Origin: Spisula solida
Lineage: Eukaryota; Mollusca; Bivalvia; Venerida; Mactridae
Direction of reading: 5' to 3'
Assembly (NCBI GenBank): GCA_947247005.1
Contig: OX365946.1
Coordinates: forward strand, 12,532,453 to 12,596,452
DNA: 64,000 nt
Below, one piece after another: positions 11,162 to 21,725 of the stretch. The notes under the pieces were generated by a model. That model saw only the letters and a list, made by a program, of their open reading frames with translations. It did not search any database and was not told the DNA's origin. Position 1 is the stretch's first letter; each line of letters opens with the position of its first letter. The position numbers and the translations under genes were made by a program.

Positions 11162-11494
11162 TAGCCACAATGTGTACGGATAGTGTTGTAACAGGACGTA
11201 ACGTATACATTGACACAAGCCAAGCAGAGAATATGTTGTTAACACCAGGTACCATATGTAAATGCCAGGCTGAACTTCTAGAAGGAACATTTAATATCAA
11301 TGTTAACTATACTGGTCATACTGAGAGCCAGGGTTGTGGAAGCTTTGTACAATTACAAACTGATCATTCTGATCGTAATGTAACGTGTGAAACAAACGGC
11401 ATATACTTGGTGTTTCAGAATATAGCGAATGTTACAGTAGACTACTATACAGTGAGTGAGTCAGTGACGGACTTCTGTGTCCAACTTCGACAGA
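11162..11494 (+). CDS. Exon 3: six-cysteine CUB-like domain
   Basis: A 333-base exon follows ATTTCAG and precedes GTAAGT, phase 1 on both sides, encoding about 111 residues. Cysteines fall in MC, TICKC, QGCGS, VTCET and DFCVQ, six in all. Three sequons occur (NYT, NVT, NVT). The length, the spacing of cysteines and the alternating hydrophobic strands (GIYLVFQNIANVTVDYYTV) suit a divergent CUB or CUB-like beta-sandwich, but no strict CUB signature is present. The upstream part of the open frame (11089-11161) is intron. Function is probably protein-protein or glycan contact outside the cell. Confidence 0.75.
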
Positions 11495-12170
11495 GTAAGT
11501 ATTCACATGTATGTTTTGTAGCACTAGCCGTGCCCTCTCATACTATCCAAGGCTACTCGAATGGCCATACGATGTTTTGCTGTTAATAAATTGCCGATTT
11601 CAGAACAAAAACGATTCACGTCGTTTTAATCGACATTCACACACGCATGTACTCTATAAAGAACATTCAAGTCATGAATAAATGTATTTCATATCCTCTT
11701 CTATAGAGGGAAATAAAGTGTTGGAGTTGGCGTATACATATTCCGTGCATTGCTACATAATAAATTCTACAAACATCATTTTAATTATGAGAATTATCAC
11801 GTCACATGCAGTTAAGTAATCGGCTTCGGATGTTAAAAAATACATATAGTGAACGTTATTAACATTTGTTTATAACCGTTCCTATTTTAGCTAAGCTGTG
11901 CTATATGGTGACCGCAGTGGGTCGATGTGTTGAGTCGTATTGGTCCTTTTCATTGTGTGTTTCATTGTGGTCCGCCGTTAGATTTGCTTTCTCTGTCCGA
12001 TTGATAATGTTCTGTTTCAAGTGAACCTTCACTTGATGGTTTGATGCTGGCGATGCTCTTGAATGAGAGGGAGGGAGACCCGTACAATATCAAAGGCCAG
12101 TCAGTGGCTCGAGCTCTTCGAACCAGTATATACGTAATTATGTCATTCAATAATTGTTTATATTATACAG

Positions 12171-12284
12171 ATATTTGTGCTGACAACGAGTTCCAATGTA
12201 CGAACGGTACATGCTTACCAGAAGAAGCAAGGTGTGATAATTTACCAGAATGTCCAGACAGCTCAGATGAGAATAATTGTGATG
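12171..12284 (+). CDS. Exon 4: LDL-receptor class A repeat 1
   Basis: The 114-base exon lies between TATACAG and GTAAAT, phase 1-1. It encodes ICADNEFQCTNGTCLPEEAR then CDNLPECPDSSDENNC. All six LDLa cysteines are present, with the acidic calcium-cage residues D-x-x-x-E/D-C-x-D-x-S-D-E. This is a textbook, probably functional LDLa module. LDLa repeats in single phase-1 exons are the normal arrangement in LDLR-family and related genes. Confidence 0.9.
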
Positions 12285-12424
12285 GTAAATATGTTTACCC
12301 AGGGGTTTAGATCATGTATAGTGCGTTCAAAGTCAAATGAGAACCGTTATTAAAACTCGTCTGTTAGGTAAATTTTAAATTAGTTCGATATCAAATACTG
12401 TTCAAATCTCATTCCACATATCAA

Positions 12425-12510
12425 AACCGCTGTAGTGTAGTGGATATCCCCCCACTGCCTTCAAGTTTCTGTTTTATTCTGAGTTGTAGGTTCAATCCCC
12501 ACTTCGAGCA
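12425..12510 (+). mobile_element. tRNA-like SINE head
   Basis: GTAGTGTAGTGGATATC resembles an A box and GTAGGTTCAATCCCCAC a B box, about 50 bases apart. The sequence between is longer than in a normal tRNA and acceptor pairing is weak. It is probably a SINE head in intron 4. Confidence 0.45.
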
Positions 12511-12789
12511 TTTTTTATTATTGCATGTTTCCATGTTATTAAGTTTTATTTTATACTGCTGCTTTAATGACTCGGTACTTCAAAAGATCAAATTTACATG
12601 TTATTGTGAAAATGTTATATACAAGTTTACTGTAGATTAAAATAAAATAATTGAAAAAATACGACTTGATAGAAAAAAGAATGAAAACATAACACAAAAA
12701 TAATCACCATACCTTACTTCGTGTATTCTATTATATTAGTTAAGCACAAAAGTATGGTACTTGTAAAAAGAAAAAAACTTTAAAATTTA

Positions 12790-12895
12790 AGTAACTTGGA
12801 TGGGTATCGAACCAGTGGCGAGATTGAACAAAATCTCAACAAAATTACTGGTATAATAGCGGGATGTTTTTCCACTCGACTGACTGATGAAGACG
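12790..12895 (-). mobile_element. tRNA-like sequence with long variable region
   Basis: On the minus strand AGTCGAGTGGAAAAACATCC stands in for an A box and TGGTTCGATACCC is a good B box. The about 55 bases between include TTGAGATTTTGTTCAATCTC, a small hairpin in the place of a Ser/Leu-type variable arm. Probably a tRNA-derived SINE or tRNA pseudogene. Confidence 0.4.
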
Positions 12896-12899
12896 ATGT

Positions 12900-14290
12900 G
12901 AAAACTGGTTTTCAAGTTTTATACTATTGACTGAGGGTATCTATTTTATTATATAAAACATAAGCCCCCCCCCCCCCCCTATTAATTTGAATGGGACAGT
13001 TCCCTCAACTACATCACAGTGTTATTGTAAGGGGTCATACACGTTGAATTGTAAAGTCGCCCAATAAGTCATACAGTGATTGGAAGTAACAGGTGCTTTT
13101 GATCTCATTAAGTCGTACAAGGTGATTTATATAGCGTCGCAAGAAAGGAATCAAATGCCAATAATCGATATCCGCCTAAAGATCCCATACATGCCTTTAT
13201 ATAAGTATGATGTGCATGCAATTTCAACAAAAATACAGTTAAAAATTTGCTAAGAGTCACTTTTACATGAATATGGAAAAAGCCTGAAACGTCAGGAGTA
13301 TTCGATTTGATATTTATACACTAAAATAAGTGCAATAATATGAACTAAGGCACAGCCTATTTCAGCGAATAATATCTTAAATTTTAAAGAATAGCTCAAA
13401 TGTACAGTCATTAGAAAATTTGTGACATTTTTGGGTACGAAGTAACGAAGGACGAAGTCGATACGAACCTGTTTTCGTTTTGAAGTTCACTGTATAACTA
13501 CGCTGATTAAATGTATAATAATACGACTTTCCTTGTTTAAAACAAGTACTTTCATGGCGTAATCAGTTGATCAAAAACTGATTATGTGCAGGCTGTCACG
13601 TTATGTGTTTCCTCTTTGTTTTCCCAGCGTTCCAAGATGGCGGTCGATCAAAGTGCTATACGAAGCAACATAGTATTTGTCTCCCTTATTTATACCCTGT
13701 TCTAGATAGGCCTACTAGAGTTTTTGGAATATTTTTAAACATCATTTAAATATAAAAGAAAATTTATGAGCTACAGAATAACGCATTTAGGTAACTTTTA
13801 TTATTCTATTGGCGGCCATTTTTCAGTATCATTCTGTGACTCCGAGACTGTAACACAAATTTTCAGATCCATTAGTGAATTCAAACTCTGACTAAACCAC
13901 GTGACACATTGACTTATTGCGAAATTTATTCGGGGGCTTCGCGCCCGAATTATTCGCTACTACTAGTATTGAAGTTATGTATCAACGTTGAAATTATTGG
14001 TTTTACACATATAGTGAGCACGGATAGCACGCAATGTCAGCAATACCCCAAAACCAAGGTTTTCGTGGGTATGCATCAAAATTCCCAAATTGCTATTTCG
14101 TGTAGTCTCGACAACAGTCCGTAACGAAATGAATATATTCACGCAGATTAAATCCCAACCGTTTAAAGTCACATGTACTGCAACATGTTGTGTATAAAGT
14201 ACATAAAGGAGGAGCTATATCCAGTATGATTGAATTATTTAGTGTGCATACTTCTATGGTGTACATAAAGACATTTCCTTTGAAGACACG
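12900..14290 (+). other. Intron 4 sequence without recognised gene
   Basis: It contains a run of C's near 12965 and a roughly 40-base hairpin at 13918-13957 (GCGAAATTTATTCGGG against CCCGAATTATTCGC). The small open frames here show no family resemblance. Confidence 0.5.
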
Positions 14291-14370
14291 ATGTGTTGTA
14301 TATAACTTACATTCAATTTAGTAGTAATGGTAAATCAAAACTTCCGAATACATTTTTCTCCGGCAAAGAA

Positions 14371-14565
14371 ATGAACAGGGAGGTTTGGAGTTTGCAGGTG
14401 GGTGTGTCAATGAGACATATAGCCTTGCCATTAAACATGTCACTTAGCGATATCGTACGAATACGGAATCTATTTCAAGTTAATGGAAATGCGGGCACAA
14501 TGCATGACGATCCAGATCTAGGTCGAAAACACGTGTCCAATACCGGTGTATTGGCATACAAGCTG
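14371..14565 (+). pseudogene. Tc1-like transposase, N-terminal helix-turn-helix remnant
   Basis: The frame 14293-14667 includes VGVSMRHIALPLNMSLSDIV, then RNLFQVNGNAGTMHDDPDLG and RKHVSN. This follows the Tc1 pattern of a paired-like HTH ('aGmsqr.ia..lnvs.s.v.r...rf..tG...d.prsGRprvt'). The catalytic DDE part is absent: the frame runs on into unrelated residues and stops. The homology is by recognised pattern, not by search. Confidence 0.55.
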
Positions 14566-15096
14566 AATGCTATAGTTCACAGAATGCTTTGTAGTTGCAA
14601 ACAATCGGTTGTACAAAGCTGGGATCAAGGTCAGACATCTTGCAATTTGTGTTGCATTGATGAATAACCACGTATGAAAACGCTTACGCTGGACCATTGA
14701 CTATCTTAAATAAACGCTGCATGATTGAACTAGCTCATGTACTCATGTACGATAAGTGACGTCATAAATTATGTAGATTGACGGCTAGAGTGTGGAGAAG
14801 TCCGAGATAACGATATGTTGAAGTCTGTATTGCTAAACACGATGGGTATTGTGGTGAATATATTAGATGTGGTATGGACAGGGACGTGGAATTATATGAT
14901 ATTTGACAGTTATAAGTATGCAACATACATGTATACATCTCCATATCATTAAAGGTGAAACTTAAACTGTCGTAGCTTGGTTATTGTTAATTTTGGAAAT
15001 AAAATATATTTTATATAAAACGTTCGTATCATTACTTTATAAATTATACGTATATATGCACGTATTAATAGGTATGCTATTGTTTCTCTTGAGCAG

Positions 15097-15225
15097 CTGG
15101 AGACAGACCTTGTGTCGAGGGTAAAATATTTTGTGACAATGGTACGGGCTGCATTCTGCCAGTACAGAGATGTGATGGTACAGTAGATTGCCCTGACAGT
15201 TCGGATGAATCATTTAAATATTGTG
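15097..15225 (+). CDS. Exon 5: LDL-receptor class A repeat 2
   Basis: The exon is preceded by a TTTCTCTTGAGCAG acceptor and followed by GTAATT, phase 1-1, 129 bases. It reads AGDRPCVEGKIFCDNGTGCI then LPVQRCDGTVDCPDSSDESF and KYC. Six cysteines and the D-C-x-D-S-S-D-E calcium box are intact, with one extra residue in the CDNGTGC loop compared with repeat 1. It is too short to appear as a long open frame but is a confident exon. Confidence 0.88.
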
Positions 15226-16119
15226 GTAATTATCACCATGACATTACTCAAATAGTGTTTAAAAACATAACCCAAATGAAAAATAAAATCAATTCGGTAC
15301 TAAATATGTACTAATTCAGCATCAATTAAGTACTATTAAATGCAGAATTACAGTGCAAAATTAATGCAACGTTTAATACTGTACTCAATGTGATACTTTT
15401 ATGCAAATGAGGTCCAGTACACAATTGGTACAACATTTAACTCTAACTTTCAAGTAGTACAAAATTAGTATTTTGTTATACTTTGGTCATGTCCAATAGT
15501 ACAAAATTAGTATTGAATTAACTTGTTGTATACTCAATAGCAATACATTAGCTGATAAGCCAGCCTCTTATTTAACCATGCTCTCCACGGATTTGATTGG
15601 TTAGTTTGAATCGTGTTCACCTGTGGTTCAACATGTGTTTTGTTTGAAAGTTGAATAAAAATTCGTGTGCTTTCTGTTGGACACATGCATAGAACAATTT
15701 TGTTGTGTACATTGGATAATTACTAGTTTATTATAAAGTATAGCTCATAAAGAATAGGACTGGTGGACACATATAACGTTTTTAGACTCTGCACAGCTAC
15801 ATGTAAGTGTTATAAATAATTATAATGATGTGACAAGGTAAATATGTTGTGACTCATTCCTGAAACCAGCTAAACATATATATCTCATGGATTATCAAAT
15901 TTGGAGTTTCAAGGAACATTTTCAATATTTATATATATGGTAAGTAGCATAAATTACTTACAATTATAAACACACATTTTACAGTACAACAGAACCAATG
16001 GAAAATTTAGCTTTATTTTACTAAATGCTATAGACTTGCTTTCTCATACATGACTTTTAAAAATGTATTAGTACTGTTAACTTCAAACAAGATTAGAAAA
16101 ATGTCCAGGTATGGGATAA
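15226..16119 (+). other. Start of intron 5; AT-rich, GTACTAATT-type repeats
   Basis: Between 15290 and 15545 the strings 'gtactaa', 'gtacaaaattagtatt' and 'ttaagtac' recur in both orientations, and again at 16500-16585. No gene is seen. This looks like a decayed repeat flanking the LINE pieces that follow. Confidence 0.4.
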
Positions 16120-16480
16120 TGAATATTCTAGTTAAGATTCTAGTCTGGGTTTTGGAACTGCTAGTAGTTTTTGTTCAAATGACCTCAATGATTTATTTTC
16201 ATTATAGGTAAATAGTTGCTCCATATAATTTGGGAGAAAGCCGTTTAGAGATTTGTACACTAGAATGGCCTTTTTATAATTAACTCTGTCTGAAAATTTC
16301 ATCCAATTTAATTGCATAAATAATTCCTCTGTAGATGTGTTAAAATCTTTGTCAAGAATAATTCGAGCAGCACGTTTTTGAAATTTGTACATATCATTGG
16401 AAAGCTCAGTGGTGCAGTTTCCCCAAATAGAACAACAGTAGTCTAAATGGAAAGGATATATGCACTGAAAAACATTTTTC
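16120..16480 (-). pseudogene. LINE reverse-transcriptase C-terminal fragment
   Basis: On the minus strand a frame contains LDYCCSIWGNC upstream and then FQKRAARIILDKDF, LNWMKFSDRVNYKKAILVYK and SLNGFLPNYM. This string is typical of the region after the RT thumb in CR1/L2-like and Jockey-like LINE ORF2 proteins. Only about 110 residues survive, with neither the RT core nor a 3' tail recognised. It lies antisense to the host gene in intron 5. Confidence 0.7.
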
Positions 16481-16550
16481 TAGTAACTATGCAGATTTAA
16501 AAATTGTTTAATTCTCATTAATTAATTGATACAGAATCACAAGTACTTAA

Positions 16551-18259
16551 TTGATACAGAATTGCAAGTACATAATTAGTATTAAGAATGGCATAGCAGT
16601 CGTTAAGAATCATCATGACACTTTAATATGGTTAAAATTTGATAAACATGCATTTAATTTTAGGGAGGATATTTACCTTTGTGGACTTTACCTATGGTCT
16701 GATGACTCACCTATTGTTAATATTATTGATGCTGACTTGTTTGATCTATTGTCTCAAGATATTGCTTACTTTGAAAGTTTAGGGAGTGTGTTGCTCCTCG
16801 GTGACTGGAACTGTAGGGTAGGAAACAAACCTGATTTTATTGTTCACGACAGAAAAATTGATGATTTAGATTTTTGTGAATATACACCTGATGAAAACAT
16901 CGCTCGGGCCTCACTTGATAAAGTTGTCAATACACGCGGACTTCGGCTGCTTGAATTTTGTAAATCGAACACGTTGCGAATAGCCAATGGTAGATTAGGC
17001 GCAGATTTTGACCGGGGGGATTTTACATACTTTGGTGCACAATCATGTAGTACGATAGATTATCTAATATTGAAAGATACTGATTTTCCATTGGTCGATT
17101 CGTTTCGGGTAGATGAGTTTACTATGCATAGCGATCACGCGGCTTTGCGGTTTTCATTACCATGCGGTATCAATACCTCCGATTCGTCTGATGAAGACAA
17201 TACGATGCAAAGTACTAACGACAGGTGTACGTGGAATAGCGACCTAAAAGATGCATTTAGGCGAGGGCTGATTGGGAAATTATCAGATTTTAATAAAATA
17301 ATTGACGACGTGGATCCGAATAATACACAATCAATCGAAAACATGGTTGCTGGTTTTTCAGGAAAAATATGCGAAGTCGCAGACCCGCTATTCGTACGGA
17401 GGAGTTGTAATCATAATAAAAATAAAAACATATTTGCGAATAAGCGTTGGTTCGACACCGAATGCACCGAGGCGAAACGTTTATATCAACACTATTTAAA
17501 ACAGTTTAATATTAATAAAACTTATGAAAATAGAATATTATTATGTAACTATAAAAAAATTATAAAAAGCTCACTCGCAAAAAACGCAGGGCGTTTATGC
17601 TACATAAATCACGAGAACTTGCTGATCTAAGAAAGCGGAAACCTAGGGACTTTTGGAAATACTTCAGTAAAAAAAGGGAGGTAACCCCATCTAAAATATC
17701 TTTAGATGAGTTTAAACAACATTTTTCAGGAATATGTAACGATATACATACAACCCTTATAGAGGATGTTGAAAACTTTAATGATCGGGATCAAATTAAC
17801 ATAGATAATCCAACATATGATGAGTTAAATGTCGCGATATCATACGGTGAAGTCAAAACCGCGATTAAAAAATTAAACCGTAACAAAGCATCGTGTCCAA
17901 GCGACAATCTTTTGAATGAATATTTCCTGGAATCCGACGACATATTAGCCGGACATATAACAGACATGTTTAATGTAATATTCAACTCGGGTCATTTTCC
18001 GCTCCAGTGGTCGGAGGGTTATATCATTCCGGTTTTTAAAAAGGGAGATAATACTTTACCAAACAATTATAGGGGGATAACTCTGATGAGCAATCTAGGG
18101 AAGCTGTTTACGAGTGTACTAACTAATAGAGTGAAAAAATGGTTCGAGTGCAATGATTTATTATCTGACGCGCAGTTCGGCTTTCGTAAAGAGCGTAGCA
18201 CGACCGATGCTATATTCTTACTTCAAAATTTAATTGACCTTTCTGCCGATTTTGATTGA
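16551..18259 (+). pseudogene. 5'- and 3'-truncated LINE ORF2 (endonuclease to early RT)
   Basis: The first frame (16551-17630) carries an AP-type endonuclease C-terminal part: LLLGDWNCRVG (about residues 81-91), STIDYLIL (167-174) and MHSDHAALRFSL (192-203). A frameshift near 17590 moves to the second frame (17597-18259), which starts MLHKSRELADLRKRKPRDFW and then shows early RT blocks: KKLNRNKASCPSDNLLNEYF, PVFKKGDNTLPNNYRGITLM and AQFGFRKERSTTDAIFLLQN. It stops at LIDLSADFD, before the catalytic aspartates. The element is therefore dead, lacking both its 5' part and its RT palm. The TIR element at 18321 begins 62 bases downstream. Confidence 0.8.
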
Positions 18260-18320
18260 CAGGTGGCGTTAGCCAATCAGATTGCAGCATTTTGGCAACG
18301 ATTTATCGCCGCCATCTTTA

Positions 18321-20999
18321 GGGTGTTTCGTTTTTTGAACTTTTTCTTTGATCACTTAGATAATTAAACCAACTGTTCTCTAGTATAAACAATACTCCCA
18401 GACCAAATTTCAGGTCATTCCAAAAATGTCTTGATCCCCCCCTACCGAGTTGAAATTTTGACCCAAAGACGACATGTAGGCATTTTTCACTCCAAAAAGG
18501 TTTCTTTAATAGCCAATTCCACCAACATTATTTTGTTGTATTTGTGTAAGATGAATGATTTGTGGTCTTTTGAACCCATTTATGTCCATATTTTATTATA
18601 TAAGGATCCAAATTATATACTGGACCAGTTCATTTCATAGCAAAACGGGGTGTTTTTCTGAAAATTAAAGAAAATTAGAAATTATCAGATATTCTCAATT
18701 CACAAACTTTAAGGGCCCAAATTGAGAACTGCTATGTTTTTAAACACTTTATAATGTACTAATGTGATTTTACATGACTCTATAATTAAACAAAATTAAC
18801 TATATATACATGTACATGTACCGTAAATAATCAGGCATAAGTCGTAGGGTGACTTTTGGCTAAGAAGTCGAGATTTTTGTCGATACTGTACCCTTTCATA
18901 AGTCGCCGGTAGACTTTTCAATTTTTTGTGAAAGCTGAATGTTTGTCCCCAGGATCAATATGCATTCTATTGACATAAATAATTACTAGTAACTGAGATA
19001 AAAACTTAAATCCAATTAACGAACATTTTTGTTATATTTACAAGTAATGTCTGATTAGTAATAGTATGCAACAGATTGTTTTGTCTTACTGTTGGAACTT
19101 CAAGACGATATATACTGATTATCAATCACTCCCCGTTCAGCAACATCATTCGCCACTTCAAGGTTTGTCACAACATTTCCCATTGTTGTACTTTCGAATA
19201 TTCTCCACTGATCAGGAACATTGTGATCTGGGCAACATAATATTATATTACCATAACATAAAATAGAAACCACGACTCCGGTCCAATAAGCAGATCCATT
19301 GGATGGTTCGCTGTTATTATACCAGTTGGAAAGTCAGAATTGGAAGTTTGTGGCCTCTGTGACTTATAAGTTAAGAGCCATAACTTCCTTGACATCGGGT
19401 GCCACAGACTTGCCAAGCAAGAAGAGGAAGAACAAGGGTGTCTTAGAAGGAAAGTTATGTGTGCGATAGGTGCATCAACGGGTGCACGTTTGTAGCCATC
19501 AGGTCCCATAACTCGAAGCCCAATCATGGTGGAATTGCATACATACTGGCTTGAAGGAACCCTGTCCATGGAAAGAGAACTTTATTGCATTCTTTCTAGT
19601 TTGGTGTGAGAGGGCTCATGATTGCTATATTGGGCAGCATAGCAAGCTTCAATAACAATCTGACAGAGTGAAACACACTAGGAGCTTTAATTACAAATGC
19701 ATCCCAAAGTGCCACAGACCGGTATCTTAAGCAAGCGGTCACCTAGGTACTTGTTTTAAAATAAGTTCACATAGTTACCGGTGGTTGGTGGTTTCAACGT
19801 GAATTTGAGGTAGATGGGGCGCTAAAATGTCACTTGTATCTAGGTTATTGCTGGTGAGAGGGGGAGAAATATTCAGGCATATTCTAATTGGTGAACATGT
19901 ACCTGAGAGAACCTTTATAAATTGCTCAGACTCTGTTTGACATGTTAAGCATAGATACTATCCAATGATTTTCTCAAATCACAACTTATATATAATCGAT
20001 TTGTGAATGGGTCATTGACAGTTTTACAAATATCAAATATACAAGTTGTGGACCAATATAATCAGAATGTCTAAATTGACTGACTTGAAATGGAGTTTCC
20101 CAAATGAAACACTCAGTCCAAATGCATGATTTGTGGCTACAGAGCATGGAACCAACGATGACCTAAATATTGAAATAAGTGGAGTTTATCAAAATATTTC
20201 TTGGAAAACCAAGGAAATGTGAAGATTCGGTTCCTTGAAGGTTGTATGAGAAACATGTTATAATTTGTTTTCTCTTTGGTCGCACCCTGTTCATATATGT
20301 AGGTGGCACTGTCATGATGCTGTATGAATAGAAAGTCACATTTATGTGCCTGTCACTCAACTCACCACTCAATCTATCTCCCCCTGTCCATTTTTTATTA
20401 TCATTTATAACAGTATATACTGTTATAGAAAGCATGAGTGCATCATTGCCGTCCAAGTTTTAAGAAACGTTCTAATATATGGTTAATTTTGTATAAAACA
20501 TTGATTATACCTGTAAAATCAAATTAGTTCATCATAACGTATTCAAAAGCATGACAGTTCTTACCAAAATTAGATGACTTTTTATAAGAGCAGGGTGATT
20601 TGGACCTGGGATGTTTGTTAAGGGAAAAACTTCAAAAATTTCAAATTTTCTCTAATTTTCAGAAAATCACCACTTTTTGCTATAAAATGAACTGATCCCG
20701 TATATAATTTGGACCGTTCTATTGTAAAATATTGACATAAATGGGTTTAAACAACCTCAATTCATTCATCTTACACAAATACAACAAAATAATATTGGTG
20801 GAATTGGCTATTTAAGAAACCTTTTCGGAGTGAAAAATGCCTACATGCCGTCTTTTGGCCAAAATTTCAACTCGGTAGGGGGGGATCAAGACATTTTTGG
20901 ATTGAGCTGAAATTTGGTCTGGGAGTATTGTTTATACTAGAGAACAGTTGGTTTAATTATCTAAGCGATCAAAGAAAAAGTTCAAAAAATGAAACACCC
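18321..20999. mobile_element. 2.7 kb DNA transposon with about 400-bp inverted ends, TA target duplication
   Basis: The left end GGGTGTTTCGTTTTTTGAAC is matched by GTTCAAAAAATGAAACACCC at 20980-20999. TA precedes (18319-18320) and follows (21000-21001). The inverted homology runs on for about 400 bases: TCTAGTATAAACAATACTCC at about 18379, CGACATGTAGGCATTTTTCA at about 18471 and ACATTATTTTGTTGTATTTG at about 18524 have counterparts at about 20920, 20830 and 20770. No transposase is seen, so it is probably a non-autonomous fold-back type element. It separates two LINE remnants in intron 5. Confidence 0.8.
19243..19569 (-). pseudogene. Possible retropepsin-like fragment inside the TIR element
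   Basis: The 108-codon minus-strand frame contains IGLRVMGPDGYKRAPVD and, near its end, FPTGIITANHPMDLLIGPES. The DLLIG string resembles the tail of BEL/Pao-type aspartic proteases. No DTG/DSG active site is visible in this frame. It may equally be chance. Cargo of the surrounding element if real. Confidence 0.25.
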
Positions 21000-21001
21000 T
21001 A

Positions 21002-21653
21002 TTGTAGCCTTGGAAGCAATATGACTTTTGCATTTTTTAAATGACCCACTTTTACTTAAATAAATTCCTAAATACTTGTATTCACTTACTATTTCTGAAG
21101 GTTCGCCATTTAATGTAAAATTATATACCATTTGTCTTCCTTTTGCAAAAATGATAATTTTTGATTTCCCATTGTTTACTGTAAGTTTCCATTCTTTACA
21201 ATACTGTTCATACACTTTAAGAGCATTTTGGAAGTCTTCTTCTGATTCTGATAAAATTACTGTGTCGTCTGCGTAAAGTAAAATAAATATCTTAAGGAAT
21301 GTGTTTAATTCATTATCACGCTGTTCCCTTGTAACTGTAACCCCTTCTGTTTGATTGTCAATTAAGAAGAAATCATTTAAGTTAATCAGAAATAGTGAAA
21401 AGAGTAAGGATGATAGGTTTTCGCCTTGTCTTACTCCTATATTACAGGAGAAAGATTGAGATAACATCGAGTTCTCTCTTACACATGATTTAATATTTTG
21501 ATACATATTTTTTATAAGAGTTAAACATTTACCGTTTATTCTGACATTAAATATTTATTGCCATAACCCGTTTCTCCATACAGTATCAAAAGCTTGTTTC
21601 AAATCAATGAAAGCACAGAACAGTTTTTTATTTCTATTATTAACATATTGTAT
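21002..21653 (-). pseudogene. LINE RT palm fragment (part 2 of an interrupted LINE)
   Basis: Read from 21653 downward the frame gives QYVNNRNKKLFCAFIDLKQA then FDTVWRNGLWQ (RT motif A), a stop codon, and IFNVRINGKCLTLIKNMYQN. The 174-residue frame 21506-20982 follows with GVRQGENLSSLLFSLFL (motif B) and ILLYADDTVIL (motif C, residues 75-85), then EYKYLGIYLSKSG. The 5' neighbour of this reading frame is found 9.3 kb away at 30998-31216, on the other side of the giant fold-back element. The 3' end is cut by the TIR element at 20999. Confidence 0.85.
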
Positions 21654-21725
21654 AAGGTCTGTGAAGTTGGCGCTTAGGCCGTACATCGACACTCAGATGT
21701 TTACTCATTTTTATTTGAAATGAAT

